From: Tretioscincus oriximinensis
Taxonomy: Eukaryota > Chordata > Lepidosauria > Squamata > Gymnophthalmidae
Direction of reading: 5' to 3'
Length of the DNA stretch: 64,000 bases
Assembly: GCA_022410635.1 (NCBI GenBank)
Contig: JAJVDF010000254.1
Span: 700,060 to 764,059, forward strand
The notes under the pieces are model-generated. The model worked only from the letters and a program-made list of their open reading frames with translations, was not told the origin of the DNA and did not search any database. A program made the position numbers and the translations under genes. This document shows positions 52,821-62,345 of the stretch, piece after piece (position 1 is the first letter of the stretch; every line of letters starts with the position of its first letter).

Positions 52821-52975
52821 TCTCTTTCTCTATCTCCTCTTCCTCTTCCTCCTCCTCCTCTTTCTCCACTTCCTCCTCCCCTTCCTCTTCCTCCTCTTCC
52901 TCTTGCTCTTCTTCCTCCTCCTCTTCTTCCTCCTCCTCCTCTTCTTCTTCCTCTTCTTTCTTCTTCTTCGTGTTT
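52555..52975 (+). mobile_element. tRNA-derived SINE (family A, older subfamily) with long CCT tail
   Basis: CACTGTGGAGAGGGGTGAGC, GATGGGGAAGATAGCC, GACTCAGAGCAGGTGAGAAG and TATAAAAACC, then about 190 bp of TCC/TCT repeats (52786-52975) as an expanded tail. Confidence 0.8.
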
Positions 52976-53179
52976 ATCACAGCTTACATAAGAAAAAAAT
53001 AAAGGACCTTCTTATATGAACATCATGCTCAGGCCCTTATGATTTTTACAAAACAAATTTCCTTTCGATGACATGCATGACAATAGACTTTTTCTCATTT
53101 ACCTGTAAGAACCATGGGTTGAATAGGGGGCTGCTTCCTCCCTTTCACACTTACTTATCCTGCAGCATTCCTGTTCCTA

Positions 53180-53640
53180 GCCTAGGAGGAGGAAGGACGA
53201 AGGCTATATTCCAGGAGGTGACCAGATAATTAACCGAAATAATTATTCTTCCCATAAAAAAGGGCTAAAAAAGACCAGGTGTGTCTGCTTATTGGTCGGA
53301 TTTTAGCTAAAGCTGGCCACCCTGAATGTTTTTCCTTTTGTTTTACATTCTGCATGCCTGTCTGCCCCTGCACTCCCGTCAGTGGAATATGTAGAATAAA
53401 GAGAGATGAGAATACAGCATTCCCGCTTCCTGCAGTAATGTTGCAATAATTGTCCCTGCAAGGTAGGTTTAGGAATGTTTTTTTTGAAATGACTGCGGAA
53501 ATAATGAAACAATTCTCATTTGGAATGTTAATAATTTGGTCTGATCCTGAGCCAACGTGTGACTTCCATTTGCAGGTCCACATTCTTGTTAGGGAATCTC
53601 ATGATGAACCTGTGAAAAACAAGAAGGATTTGTGCGCCCA
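53180..53640. promoter_or_regulatory. Candidate conserved non-coding element
   Basis: Single-copy AT-rich block with GATAATTAACCGAAATAATT, TGTTAATAATTTGGTCTG and GTAATGTTGCAATAATTGTC. A splice-donor-like GCAAG|GTAGGT at about 53460 and acceptor-like CCATTTGCAG near 53576 are present but bound no credible exon. Confidence 0.35.
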
Positions 53641-53939
53641 GGTTATTTTCTCAAAATCCCACCTGTGCTAACAGCCCAAAAACGTGAGGGATGCTTCTTC
53701 TAGGTGATGTGAGAAGTGACTCATCATTGTTATAGTAACCAGTAACTGGGGACAATTTTCTTGTCATTTAGGGAAGAAGCAGATGTCTGAAATCAAGGAG
53801 TTTATTGAGCTCAAGGTATTTGTCTGATGCCTGAGAGATGCAGCCATGAATCTAGGCAGATGTCAACTAGCTGTTCTGTTGCCCACTTAGAAGTTGCAAC
53901 TTCTTCCATGATGAAGAAATGTAGTCCAGACAGTTTGTT

Positions 53940-54975
53940 TCATTCCATCAGGAAGGCTTTAGCTTTATTGAAAAAATGGTCAAGTATGGGATTGACAAAA
54001 CAACAGTTAGATGGATTCAAAACTGGCTTAGTGATTGTACTCAAAGAGTGATAATAAATGGTTGCACATCCAATTGGAAGAATGTTTCAAGTGGGGTACC
54101 ACAAGATTCTGTCTTGGACCCAGTGGTATTCAACATATTTATAAATGACCTAGATGAGGGAATTGAAGGAAAACCTATCAAATTTGCTGATGATACAAAG
54201 TTAGATGGTGTTACTAATACTAAGCAAGAGAAAAGATTAAAAAAGATTTAGACAAGCTGAGAGAAATACAAGATTTTACATCTGGGCAAAAAAATATATG
54301 AAAATAGCACCTATATAATGGAAAGAATATGTTTGAGCAGCAGCACAGGTGAAAAGGACTTGAGTATATTGGTAGATCACAGCCTAAACATAAGTCAACA
54401 GTGTGAAGCAGTTGCAAAAAAGGTAAACACAATCCTGGGATGTATTAAGAGGAGCATAGAATCTCGATCCCGTGAAGTAATTATTCCCCACTACAGTACT
54501 TTGTTAATACTGCACTTGGAATACTGTGTTCAGTTCTGGGGGGGCCCCAATTTTAAGCAAGTTCAAAACAGAGTTATTAGGATGTTGTGTAGTCTGGAAA
54601 TCATGTCCTATGAGGAATGGTTAAGGGATCTGGGTATGTTTAGTCTTGATAGCTGTCTACAAATATCTGAAGGGCTGCCACAGAGTAGAGGGATCAGCAT
54701 TGTTTTCATTGGCACATGGAAGGACTAGAAACAATGGGCTGAAAATGCCAGGGGGTAGATTTCGATTAGATATCAGAAAAACCTTTCTGACAGTCAGGGT
54801 GATCAACTTGTGGAACAGGTTGCCACAGGAGGTGGTGAGTTCACCTTCACTGGAAGTCTTCAAACGGAGGCCGGGTAGTCATCCGTCTGGGATGGTTTAA
54901 TGTATCCTGCATTGAGCAGGGGGTTGGACCCGATGGCCCTGGAGGTCCCTCCCAACTCTAAGATTCTATGATTTA
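53940..54975 (+). pseudogene. CR1 LINE reverse transcriptase, truncated and frameshifted
   Basis: The frame 53976-54251 holds reverse-transcriptase motifs: [38 protein letters not shown] and the catalytic FADD box. A second frame, 54318-54728, continues with EKDLSILVDHSLNISQQCEA, KVNTILGCIKRSIESRSRE and EYCVQFWGG. A third, 54646-54900, gives the C-terminus RTFLTVRV-like, INLWNRLPQEVVSSPSLEVF. The 3' UTR ends GGGGGTTGGACCCGATGGCC and ATTCTATGATT. The 5' half with the endonuclease is missing. It lies in the same orientation as the second CR1 copy downstream. Confidence 0.9.
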
Positions 54976-55399
54976 CAAAGTCCATAAAAATAACAGTGGA
55001 TATATAGGTTAAGTGATCATCTAATGAATAAACGTTACACTCCAAGCTTCTTCACCACAGGAAGACCAGAAAAACAAGTCAGTTATAGAGTGAATGGATA
55101 AGTGAGCACGTGAGGAACTGAGCATGCTCAGTAATACAGAAATACAGTGATAAGCTATAATATCAATATTACAGACATCCCATGGGAAATGTGCTCTTGA
55201 TAGACTCTGAAAGTCATACCTTACCATCCAACCATAAACATGTACAGACTGGATTAAACTAGAAATCCCAACACTTGCCACAGGAATAGGAACCACAGGA
55301 CCTGGTTTTTGGCCTTTCTTTGCTATGCTGGAACAGAAGAGAGAAGCAATATCCTGTCCCTAATCTGCTTAATCCATCAGGATGGAACGTGCCTAGATC

Positions 55400-56020
55400 T
55401 AAGAGGACAAAATCACTGAGAAGAGACATAATAGCTGCCTACAAATGTCTGAAGGGCTGGCACAGAGCAGAGGGATCAGCCAGTAGTGGACTGGGTCTAG
55501 CAATATTGGTTGCTAGGAGACAAAGAGGAGGACACCGATTGGATGGCAGCATACCACAGAGAGTGGGAGGGAGCACGCAGGGATGGCAGCATGTATATGG
55601 TAGCTGCCAAACCCAGAAATCTCATAGACCAGCACTAATTCTCTGCCCAGCACATACCAGAATTCGCATATGGCTGAGTTACTAGGGCTTCTTATACAAG
55701 TGTTGCAGACAAACCACAGCTTTCAAAATGCAGGTAAATCCCAGGTCAGGTAGGTGGACCCCACTTGCTACTGGGCAGCAATGAGATGAAACAGCAAGGA
55801 AAGAGATACAGATTAGGTTTCAGAAAAAAATACTTTCAGATGGTCAGGATGATCAACCAGTAGAGAAGGTTGTCAGAGGAGGTAGTGAATACTCCTTCAA
55901 GCGGAAGTCTTCAAAAGAGAGGATGGACAGAAATCTGTCTAGGATGGTTTAGTGAATCCTGCGAAGAGCAGGCAGTTGGACCACATGATCTTGGAGATCT
56001 CTTCCAATTCTATGATTCTA
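55400..56020 (+). pseudogene. CR1 LINE ORF2 end, split by an unknown repeat
   Basis: GCTGCCTACAAATGTCTGAAG (A-Y-K-C-L-K) up to about 55482, then a foreign segment to about 55790, then GATACAGATTAGGTTTCAG to the tail TTCCAATTCTATGATTCTA. The foreign segment matches 59315-59640. Confidence 0.8.
55483..55790 (+). mobile_element. Unnamed dispersed repeat inserted in CR1
   Basis: Matches 59315-59640 in order: TTGGTTGCTAGGAGACAAAG against TTGGTTGCCAGGAAACCAAG, GGTAGCTGCCAAACCCAG against GGCAACTGCCAAACCCAC, and TCTCTGCCCAGCACATA against TCTCTGCCCAGCGCATA. Confidence 0.6.
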
Positions 56021-56025
56021 AAATG

Positions 56026-56345
56026 CTGGTAGATCTTTGCTCAGGGCTACCAAGAGTAACTAAATTGACCAATGGAGATGTGTGGAAGAAGACATGCATG
56101 CAATCCAGGCTTTGAGTAGGTATGGAAGGGCAGCTCATGGGTCCAGGCAGTTAGGGCACCTGGTGTTCTACCTATGTTGTCTCAGCTTCCTGTGGGCAGA
56201 GGACGCAGGTTCACTCTGGCTCTGGTAATTCACACTGTGCCACTATGTCACTGTCAAAAATCCGAGCACACAATTGCAAAGAAATGGAAAAATTGCAGAA
56301 AAGTTGCAAATTGAGAACTGGTACAAGGTGATGTGGGAAATATTA
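56026..56345. other. Unassigned intergenic DNA
   Basis: No gene or repeat recognised. Confidence 0.2.
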
Positions 56346-56351
56346 ATAAAC

Positions 56352-56600
56352 TAGTAGAATAAGCCCGATACCTGAGTTTTATGCAGTGGGGGATCTAGCT
56401 TACTCTTTCTCCCTCCTTCATGTTCCTCCTTCCATCTTCCTCTAACGTTCCTTCCCTGTTCTTGTTGTTGTGCTGGGCTGGGTTCCATCCCAACTGCTGC
56501 CGGCCTGGCCCTGGCTTTAGAATGTTGACAACATCACTCCAGGCCCTGGGATTCGTCCAAATATTGTCCAATCACAGAGCCTTCAGGGACTGTTGTAACC
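56352..56600 (-). mobile_element. Helitron-like element, second subfamily
   Basis: Starts ACTAGTAGAATAAGCCCGAT, the complement of a CTAG|T end. The interior (TTCCTCCTTCCATCTTCC, GACAACATCACTCCAGGCC) matches 32720-32920. The subterminal hairpin is poor, so the class is less sure. Confidence 0.45.
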
Positions 56601-56611
56601 CTGGGAAAATA

Positions 56612-56822
56612 CAGGGTGCTTCAAAAAAAATGTTTACACACTTTCAACTTCCATACGATGTACAGAATCAGTGGTGACTCGTACTCATTTGTTATTTACG
56701 TTTTATTTACATTGGACTTTAAGCTTTCTAATTTCCTGAAATTTAACTTTGTAGAACAGTAGAACAGTAAATAAATTTTCTATGGAAGTTCACAGTGTGT
56801 ATACATTTTTTGAAGCACCCTG
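56612..56822. mobile_element. Mariner-like MITE, 211 bp
   Basis: Inverted repeats CAGGGTGCTTCAAAAAAAAT and its counterpart ending TTTTTTGAAGCACCCTG, flanked by TA on both sides (56610-56611 and 56823-56824). Further pairing of GTTTACACACTTTCAACTTC with GAAGTTCACAGTGTGTATAC. TA duplication and CAGGGTG ends fit Tc1/mariner. No transposase. Confidence 0.85.
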
Positions 56823-56949
56823 TATATAGGGAGATCATTGAATTACAGAATATTGAAAAGGAGCAGAAGAAAATATGATCGATCAAGGCCTGGCCTTTGG
56901 TTGAAGAAATGCTGTTTTTCCTTTTTCCCTTCTCCATCATCAGATATTG

Positions 56950-57050
56950 TTGTTACTGTTTTTAAAATGTTAACTTTGTACTGTTTTTGTTATTGGCTGC
57001 CCTGAGACCATCAAGTATGGGGTGGGGTATAAGTATAAATAAATAAATAT
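56950..57050 (+). mobile_element. L2-type 3' end
   Basis: TTGGCTGCCCTGAGACCATC, GGGGTATAAGTATAAATAAA. Confidence 0.6.
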
Positions 57051-57107
57051 GTATGAAACTGCCAGGTACAGAAATACTACTGTGAATGGGTGGGAAGGGT
57101 TTGGGGG

Positions 57108-57215
57108 TCACTGTTTTTAACTGTTACATTATTTTAATGTTGTAAGCCGCCCTGCGACCTTAGGGTGAAGGGCGGGATAAAAGTACTACTACTACTAGTA
57201 ATAATAATAATGGAT
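57108..57215 (+). mobile_element. L2-type 3' end with (TAC)n/(AAT)n tail
   Basis: TTGTAAGCCGCCCTGCGACC, AGGGCGGGATAAAAGTACTA. Confidence 0.65.
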
Positions 57216-57785
57216 ATGAAAATCACAGGCAGTAATTTGTATGAAGGGAAGCATCCAAAAGGGATGAGTTTATTTAACCATTTACTGCAAATTGTATGTT
57301 GAATGTAATTATAGATGGCCTGCAGGTTGTCAACAATAAGAAACCTCAAGTTTTAAGCTCCTCTGCTTCAGGCAGAGTTTTGGTTTCATGATCTTTAGTT
57401 CTATTTCTCTCTGCTTTTCTATGCCATGATGGGTAGAGTTTATTATAAAAGCTTAGATGCTCAGAAGCAGCAGTAGCCCAAATGTAAAGGGGACGAGAGA
57501 TGGAGTTCTTTTTGCCACCAAAGTGATGGGGCCTCCTGGGAAGTGTAGTCAGAGCAAAGTCAGGCCCTTGGGACCCTGCCCTGTGGACTACAGCTCCCAG
57601 CCTTCACGGCAACTAGCCATGACTGTCTGGGAGGGAGGATCCCCCTTTTTGTTTGTTTTGAGCCTATCTGCACCCACTTAGTTTCTGCTTTAATGCTTCA
57701 CCAGAAGTTGGCCTGGGGACCAGTCTATACAACTTACAGTTGACAACAGATGTTTGTAACGAACATGTAACAAAATTGGTGATAA
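57216..57785. other. Unassigned intergenic DNA
   Basis: 57540-57610 has GGACTACAGCTCCCAGCC, a fragment of a common hairpin-type repeat (GGGAAGTGTAGTC at 57538 is its partner). No gene seen. Confidence 0.3.
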
Positions 57786-57788
57786 ATT

Positions 57789-57938
57789 TCAGACTAATAG
57801 CTGTATTAGTCTAGTAGAAAGTCCAGCAAAGGAGCTGGTAGCACTTTGAGACTAACTAGAGAAAAGTGAGTGGCATAAGCTTTGTTGACAAGTCTACTTC
57901 TTCAGAGCATCACTTTTCTCTAGTTAGTCTTAAAACTG
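57789..57938 (+). mobile_element. Family C repeat ending in a hairpin
   Basis: GTATTAGTCTAGTAGAAAG, AGCACTTTGAGACTAAC and ACTTCTTCAGAGCATC. A perfect 21-bp inverted repeat joins 57849-57869 and 57910-57930. Confidence 0.65.
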
Positions 57939-57992
57939 GTGATGTAAAAGTATTGGGAATGAAACTGTGATATAAATGCAAATAAAATAAAA

Positions 57993-58447
57993 TCATCCTA
58001 AGTAATAAATGCATGGGGGAGTTCAACATTCCAAGGTAGGCCAATGACAGGGCTCGGAGCTTTGGCAGCCTACAGGGACCAGCGTCCTGGATTAGAAACT
58101 GGCTAAAAGACAGAAAACAGAGGAAAGTAATAAATGGACTTTTCTGTGGGAAAAAAGATATGAGTGGAATACCCCAGGGTACAGTACTGGTCCCAGTACT
58201 GGATGGGAAAGGAAGGAAGGAAAGGAAGAACAAGGGAAGAAATGTATGAAAGATGGGAGGAAAGGAAAGAAGATAAAGAAAAAAGGAAGAAGGATGGAAA
58301 GGAAAAAGGAGAAAAAGAAGAAGCGAAACAAATAAGGGGGATGGGAAGGGGCAATGGAGGGAGGGAGTGGAGGCATGGATGTTAAAAAGGGGGAGGCAGG
58401 GCTAGGGCCCATTGCTTTACCATAACACAATGGGCTAATTCCACTAG
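57993..58447 (+). mobile_element. Helitron-like non-autonomous element, apparently full length
   Basis: Begins TCATCCTAAG after A and ends with hairpin GGGCCCATTG...CAATGGGC, then TAATTCCACTAG before T. The middle is a GGAA tract (58200-58320). Same family as 5072, 24400 and 29527, here on the plus strand. No protein. Confidence 0.75.
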
Positions 58448-58529
58448 TAATTAAATATAATGAAAAAGTCCAAGCACACCGTACAATATCTTCCTGTACA
58501 ATATCTCCCCAGTTATCCCATCCATGGCC

Positions 58530-58832
58530 TCACATAATCCTTTTGTAGTCAGAGGAGCAGAGGAACGTGGAGAACTTCCTTGCTTTCGTTTTTAGCTGAC
58601 CGGTAAAGCGGGAACCCTTGGGTGGAACTGTTTCTACTTGAAGGAAGATGCCATCTGTCTTCCTGCTTACCTGGAGCATTTGTGAGCTAATAAACATTCC
58701 AAAATTCTCCCGGGCTGTATCATGTGACCTGTTCTCCTTCAGGACAAGGGCCAGTTGCAAGCCTTTAATGCTAATTAGGTGCAGGCAACTGACTGGGCAG
58801 GGGAAGGCAGGTGAAACACTTGCCTGTTGCAA
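58530..58832 (-). promoter_or_regulatory. Candidate conserved element or exon
   Basis: Single-copy block with CTTTAATGCTAATTAGGTG. A 100-codon minus-strand frame spans it. On that strand CACCTAATTAG (acceptor-like, ends 58771) and CTCCAG|GTAAGC (donor-like, 58671) bound a 100-bp segment reading IKGLQLALVLKENRSHDTAR. No protein family recognised; the TAATTA motif favours an enhancer. Confidence 0.3.
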
Positions 58833-59100
58833 GAGAATGTTAAAGAAAAAACTTATTTTTCTAGTAAACTGTGAGGTTCTCTCTCGAGTCTCATGTCCCT
58901 TTGGGGAGTTGCCATCTTGCTTGACTGAACTTGGGCTGTATCTCCATCATGCAGCCTAAGTGATGCAAATTTCCATTACTCCCAGTAAAGACCCCCTGCT
59001 CTGAGGGACTCATTAAGGAGACCCTCCCTTAAAGTACAGCCAATCAGGGCTTTTCCCCATAAGCCCTTTTAAAAAACATTTTTGCATTCCTCTGCTGCTT
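58833..59100. other. Unassigned intergenic DNA
   Basis: No gene or repeat recognised. Confidence 0.2.
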
Positions 59101-59144
59101 GAGAATAGCGGAGTCTAAAAATCCAGATTCTCCTTGTTGTCTTC

Positions 59145-59290
59145 GTCTTCCTCTTTGTCTTCCTCTTTGTCTTCCTCTTTGTCTTCCTCTTTGTCTTCCT
59201 CTTTGTCTTCCTCTTTGTCTTCCTCTTCGTCTTCCTCTTCGTCTTCATCTTCTTCCTCTTCCTCCTCCTCCTTCTTCCTCCTCCTTCTCC
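59145..59290. repeat. 12-bp repeat array (CTTCCTCTTTGT)n grading into CCT repeats
   Basis: Six or more near-identical 12-bp units to about 59222, then CTTCCTCTTCGT variants and TCC repeats. Confidence 0.95.
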
Positions 59291-59314
59291 TCCTTCAAGT
59301 GCCAGACCAAGCCT

Positions 59315-59640
59315 AAAACCATTGGTTGCCAGGAAACCAAGGGGGTCTCCTATACAGCTATCGTTCAGACAGCAGCGCAGAGGAAGGGAGGGAGCAACCA
59401 AAGATGACAGTGCATGTGTGGCAACTGCCAAACCCACAAATCCCAGTGCACCATAGGCCAAAGTCTCTGCCCAGCGCATATGAGAATTCTCATACATGTA
59501 CCACATGCACCACAGGCAGCCCCAAACACAGTGCAGCCTTCAAAAGCAAGTAAGCCCTGGGGCAGGCAGGCCCATTTCATCACAAGCCCACTTGGGTGGG
59601 ATGGGGGGGCAATTCATTGGGGGCTACTTGCCCCTGACAG
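59315..59640 (+). mobile_element. Unnamed dispersed repeat (second copy)
   Basis: Partner of 55483-55790. It abuts a LINE 3' UTR on its right (GGAAGGTTTTGCCTTCTTCTG). Confidence 0.55.
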
Positions 59641-59765
59641 TAATGGAAGGTTTTGCCTTCTTCTGCTGCTTGAAATGTACAAAAGCAATTGGTGGGCTTG
59701 CTGTGTGAGCCAGAAGGCTGCCCTACGTGGGTTGTGGCCTGATCCAGCATGTTCTTATGTAGGAA
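59641..59765 (+). mobile_element. CR1-like LINE 3' tail
   Basis: GGTTTTGCCTTCTTCTGCTG, GTGTGAGCCAGAAGGCTG, CCAGCATGTTCTTATGTAGG. Confidence 0.8.
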
Positions 59766-60590
59766 TAGTTGCACCCTGTGACAGATCAAAGGGCCTCCCA
59801 TGATCTCAGCAGCCCTTACAAGTCTGTCCTGAATAGGGGTCTGGTGTTTTTCTCACATAACTAATGGCTGAGGTCCCCTTGCCAAGAGGTTCCTGGCAGC
59901 AGGAGAGGCTTTACGCACTTACCATTCACAGCACAAGCTATCAAGAGCCATTTTTTGGAGTCAAGGGGGCTTTCCTCGTCACCCTCCATCCACCATTCAT
60001 ATCCCTACTTCTAGCTCTCTGATCCTGAACTCCCCTTTTCTTTCAGCTTCATCCAGCCTCTTTTCCCTCCCTGGGTTCAATAGGACCACAGTTACACCAG
60101 CACTTAATGTTTGGAAGATGCTCTGGAGTTGGCCTTCAAGAGAAACGCTCTGCACACATGGAGCTTTGCCACGCAAATTATGACACTTCCCCTGCCCGCC
60201 GATGAGTAAAACAGAAAGAGGGCATTGAAGGAAGGGAGACACAGTCTAGAAAGTTGGCAACCAAGCCGGGGGCAGGGGGGGGGGGGGCAGAAACAGAAAA
60301 CGCTGGCGAAGGATGCAACATTTTTCTGCATGTGCAATTTGCTTTTAAGGAACAGGCAAAGCGTTGACACCACAACAGGCCTGACTAGAATATAAAAACA
60401 GTGATTTCCTCCCCCCCACCTTCTTCCCTCCATGGCAGTTTTACTATCCTTCTTTTGCCCAACTCCCTGTTTTGTTGTTGGGGCGGCCATTCCCTCCTCC
60501 TTTAAATCAGCAGAAGTAACTTGGCAATCTTGAATCTGAAAGAGGGCAGGAGGGAGAAGGAGAGAATAAGGTTCAAGACAAATTTTAACT
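59766..60590. other. Unassigned intergenic DNA
   Basis: Single-copy with a G-run at 60278-60287. Two minus-strand frames (81 and 128 codons) unrecognised. Confidence 0.2.
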
Positions 60591-60617
60591 GTTGTTGTTG
60601 TTGTTGTTGTTGTTGTT
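60591..60617. repeat. (TTG)n microsatellite
   Basis: Nine TTG units. Confidence 0.95.
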
Positions 60618-60629
60618 ACTATTTATTTA

Positions 60630-60645
60630 CTAGTGGAATTAGCCC
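60630..60645 (-). mobile_element. Isolated Helitron-like 3' terminus
   Basis: CTAGTGGAATTAGCCC, preceded by A, identical to the end of the copy at 24400, joined directly to the SINE that follows. Confidence 0.45.
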
Positions 60646-60885
60646 AAAGTGGCTTACAAGAGTATTTTTGCCCGAAGGCTCACATTCTATCTTTCCCACC
60701 AGGCTGCGGTGGTTCCCATGTATCTTGCAGTCAGATGCAATTTCTTGCAATTCACGCTTTCAAATAGCTGGGTTGGCTAGAGCTACAGGAAGGTGCTCAC
60801 CCCTCCCCACATCCCACACAGGGCTTCGAAACCCCATCTCCCAGACGAGAGATGGATTCCTTAATGACTGAGCTATCCGTGGTTT
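60646..60885 (-). mobile_element. tRNA-derived SINE (family A, young subfamily), tail missing
   Basis: Starts mid-body at AAAGTGGCTTACAAG and continues to B-box complement GGGCTTCGAAACCCC and ACTGAGCTATCCGTGG. Confidence 0.85.
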
Positions 60886-60894
60886 AGCAAAAGT

Positions 60895-60970
60895 ATTATT
60901 TTTTTTTGGTACACCATCCTGAGCTTATAGAACAGTACAATCATGCCATAAATGAATGAATGAATGGATT
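60895..60970. mobile_element. L2-type 3' end remnant
   Basis: GGTACACCATCCTGAGC then ATAAATGAATGAATGAATGG. Confidence 0.4.
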
Positions 60971-60974
60971 TTCC

Positions 60975-61460
60975 TCTCTTTTATTACTATGCTGCCTTCC
61001 TTTGATTTTCCTGCTTATGTTTGGCTCTGTTGTCAGCCATATCTTTCTGTGATCCCTCAGGAGAAGGCCAGGCTATTATTTGGTATAACTGAAAAGTAAA
61101 GCGATAAATGGCACATCGACCTTCTTTAATCACTCTGTATGTGCCTCTGATTATTATTAACATAGCCATCAACCGTAATTACTGTTAAGATTGTTTATTA
61201 TTCTGTGCAGGTGACAAGAGAGCAGCTCAGTGTCTTCCTCCTAGAATCAGTTTATCATCTTGAGACGAAATCTAATTTCAAAGGAGACAATTACGTTCCC
61301 TATTTTAATTCCCTTACTGTCATCCCAACAACCTGAATTAAGTGTGTCCGTTGCTTCATCACCATACAATGCCATGAATCCATAATTGTTATTAATGATT
61401 CACTGTAAACACTCTGGCATTTTATACTCAGCCTTATTAATTCAGTTTAAGAACCATACT
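60975..61460. promoter_or_regulatory. Strong candidate conserved non-coding element
   Basis: Single-copy, AT-rich, no microsatellite. Dense TAAT-type motifs: CAACCGTAATTACTGTTAAG, TTGTTATTAATGATTCACTG, GCCTTATTAATTCAG, and TGGCACATCGACC. A splice-acceptor-like TTATTATTCTGTGCAG ends at 61210 and is followed by 41 open codons (VTREQLSVFLLESV...) to TGA at 61334, so a terminal exon is a second, weaker reading. I recognise no protein. Confidence 0.4.
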
Positions 61461-62170
61461 AGTCTACAACGTTTCATATCCAGAGCAGATCTGTGCTAAA
61501 AGCCCTTCCAAACTTGTAGATGACATTAATCAGGTCTCCATCTGTGCTATTACTGGTAGGGAAAGATAAAATGAGGAGTCATATGCTAGGTGGACTCAGC
61601 AAAGGCAGATGATGCGATCAAAGTGCAATGTGGATGATGCAATCTGCATGCAAGTCAAGTCAGGGATTGTGCAAAGGTGGTGTACACAAAGGCATCTCAG
61701 GATATTTGACTTTTAGTATGAATGGTAATAAATTATGTATACATGCAATGTGGTGTAACTGTTTCTGGATCAATGTCGGTGCTGATCTTATGGGACATGC
61801 TGTGGGAGTATATAGTGATTCCAGAACAAATAAAGACCCTCTTGTGGAATAAACTGTTATCTATACCATACAGTTTCAACCAGGATGTTTCTGAAAAGCC
61901 TCCAGGTTGCAACATTTGCTCTTGTACTTACGCTACCACTCTGAATTTACGCAACAATTATTATCTAATTTGATTAAACACATGTGAGGTTGCTGTTCTC
62001 TGCTGGGTCAGGAAGCTATGTAGGTGAAACATCTTTATAACGTACTCCAAGGGACCAGAAAAATATATATGTTATAATGAAGCTTTGCTATGCTGAAACA
62101 AATGCAAAAAATGACTTAAATAAATTAACACACTTTTAAATGCCAGAAACTATTGCAAAAACTATCTTAA
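61461..62170. other. Unassigned AT-rich DNA
   Basis: Short frames only, with no repeat match inside the window. No gene seen. Confidence 0.2.
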
Positions 62171-62171
62171 C

Positions 62172-62345
62172 TCTGTTCCCACCGTGCCTTATTCTGGGAT
62201 ACTTCTCAGGACAGAGCTTTGCCATCCACATGCCAGTATAGACTATGGCAGACCGCATTTGGGCCCCGCCATAGTCTACACTGCCATGTGAATGTCAAGC
62301 TGCTATTCCAAGATACAGCCCAGAATGAGGCTCATTTGGGACAAT
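62172..62345. mobile_element. Foldback element (CTAGTGTAGACTATG family), best preserved copy
   Basis: CTGTTCCCACCGTGCCTTAT and ATTCTGGGATACTTCTCAGG at the left, CCATCCACATGCCAGTATAG and ACTATGGCAGACC in the arm, GGGCCCCGCCATAGTCTACA and ACAGCCCAGAATGAGGCTCA in the complement. Nearly the whole element folds. Confidence 0.75.

Noticed and set aside
52621..52991. 119-codon Glu-rich and 77-codon Pro/Leu-rich frames
   Set aside because: They are the expanded tail of a SINE.
53459..53578. Donor GCAAG|GTAGGT and acceptor TTTGCAG pair as a short intron
   Set aside because: The flanking sequence gives no continuous frame, and an intron of about 115 bases between unrecognised exons is weak.
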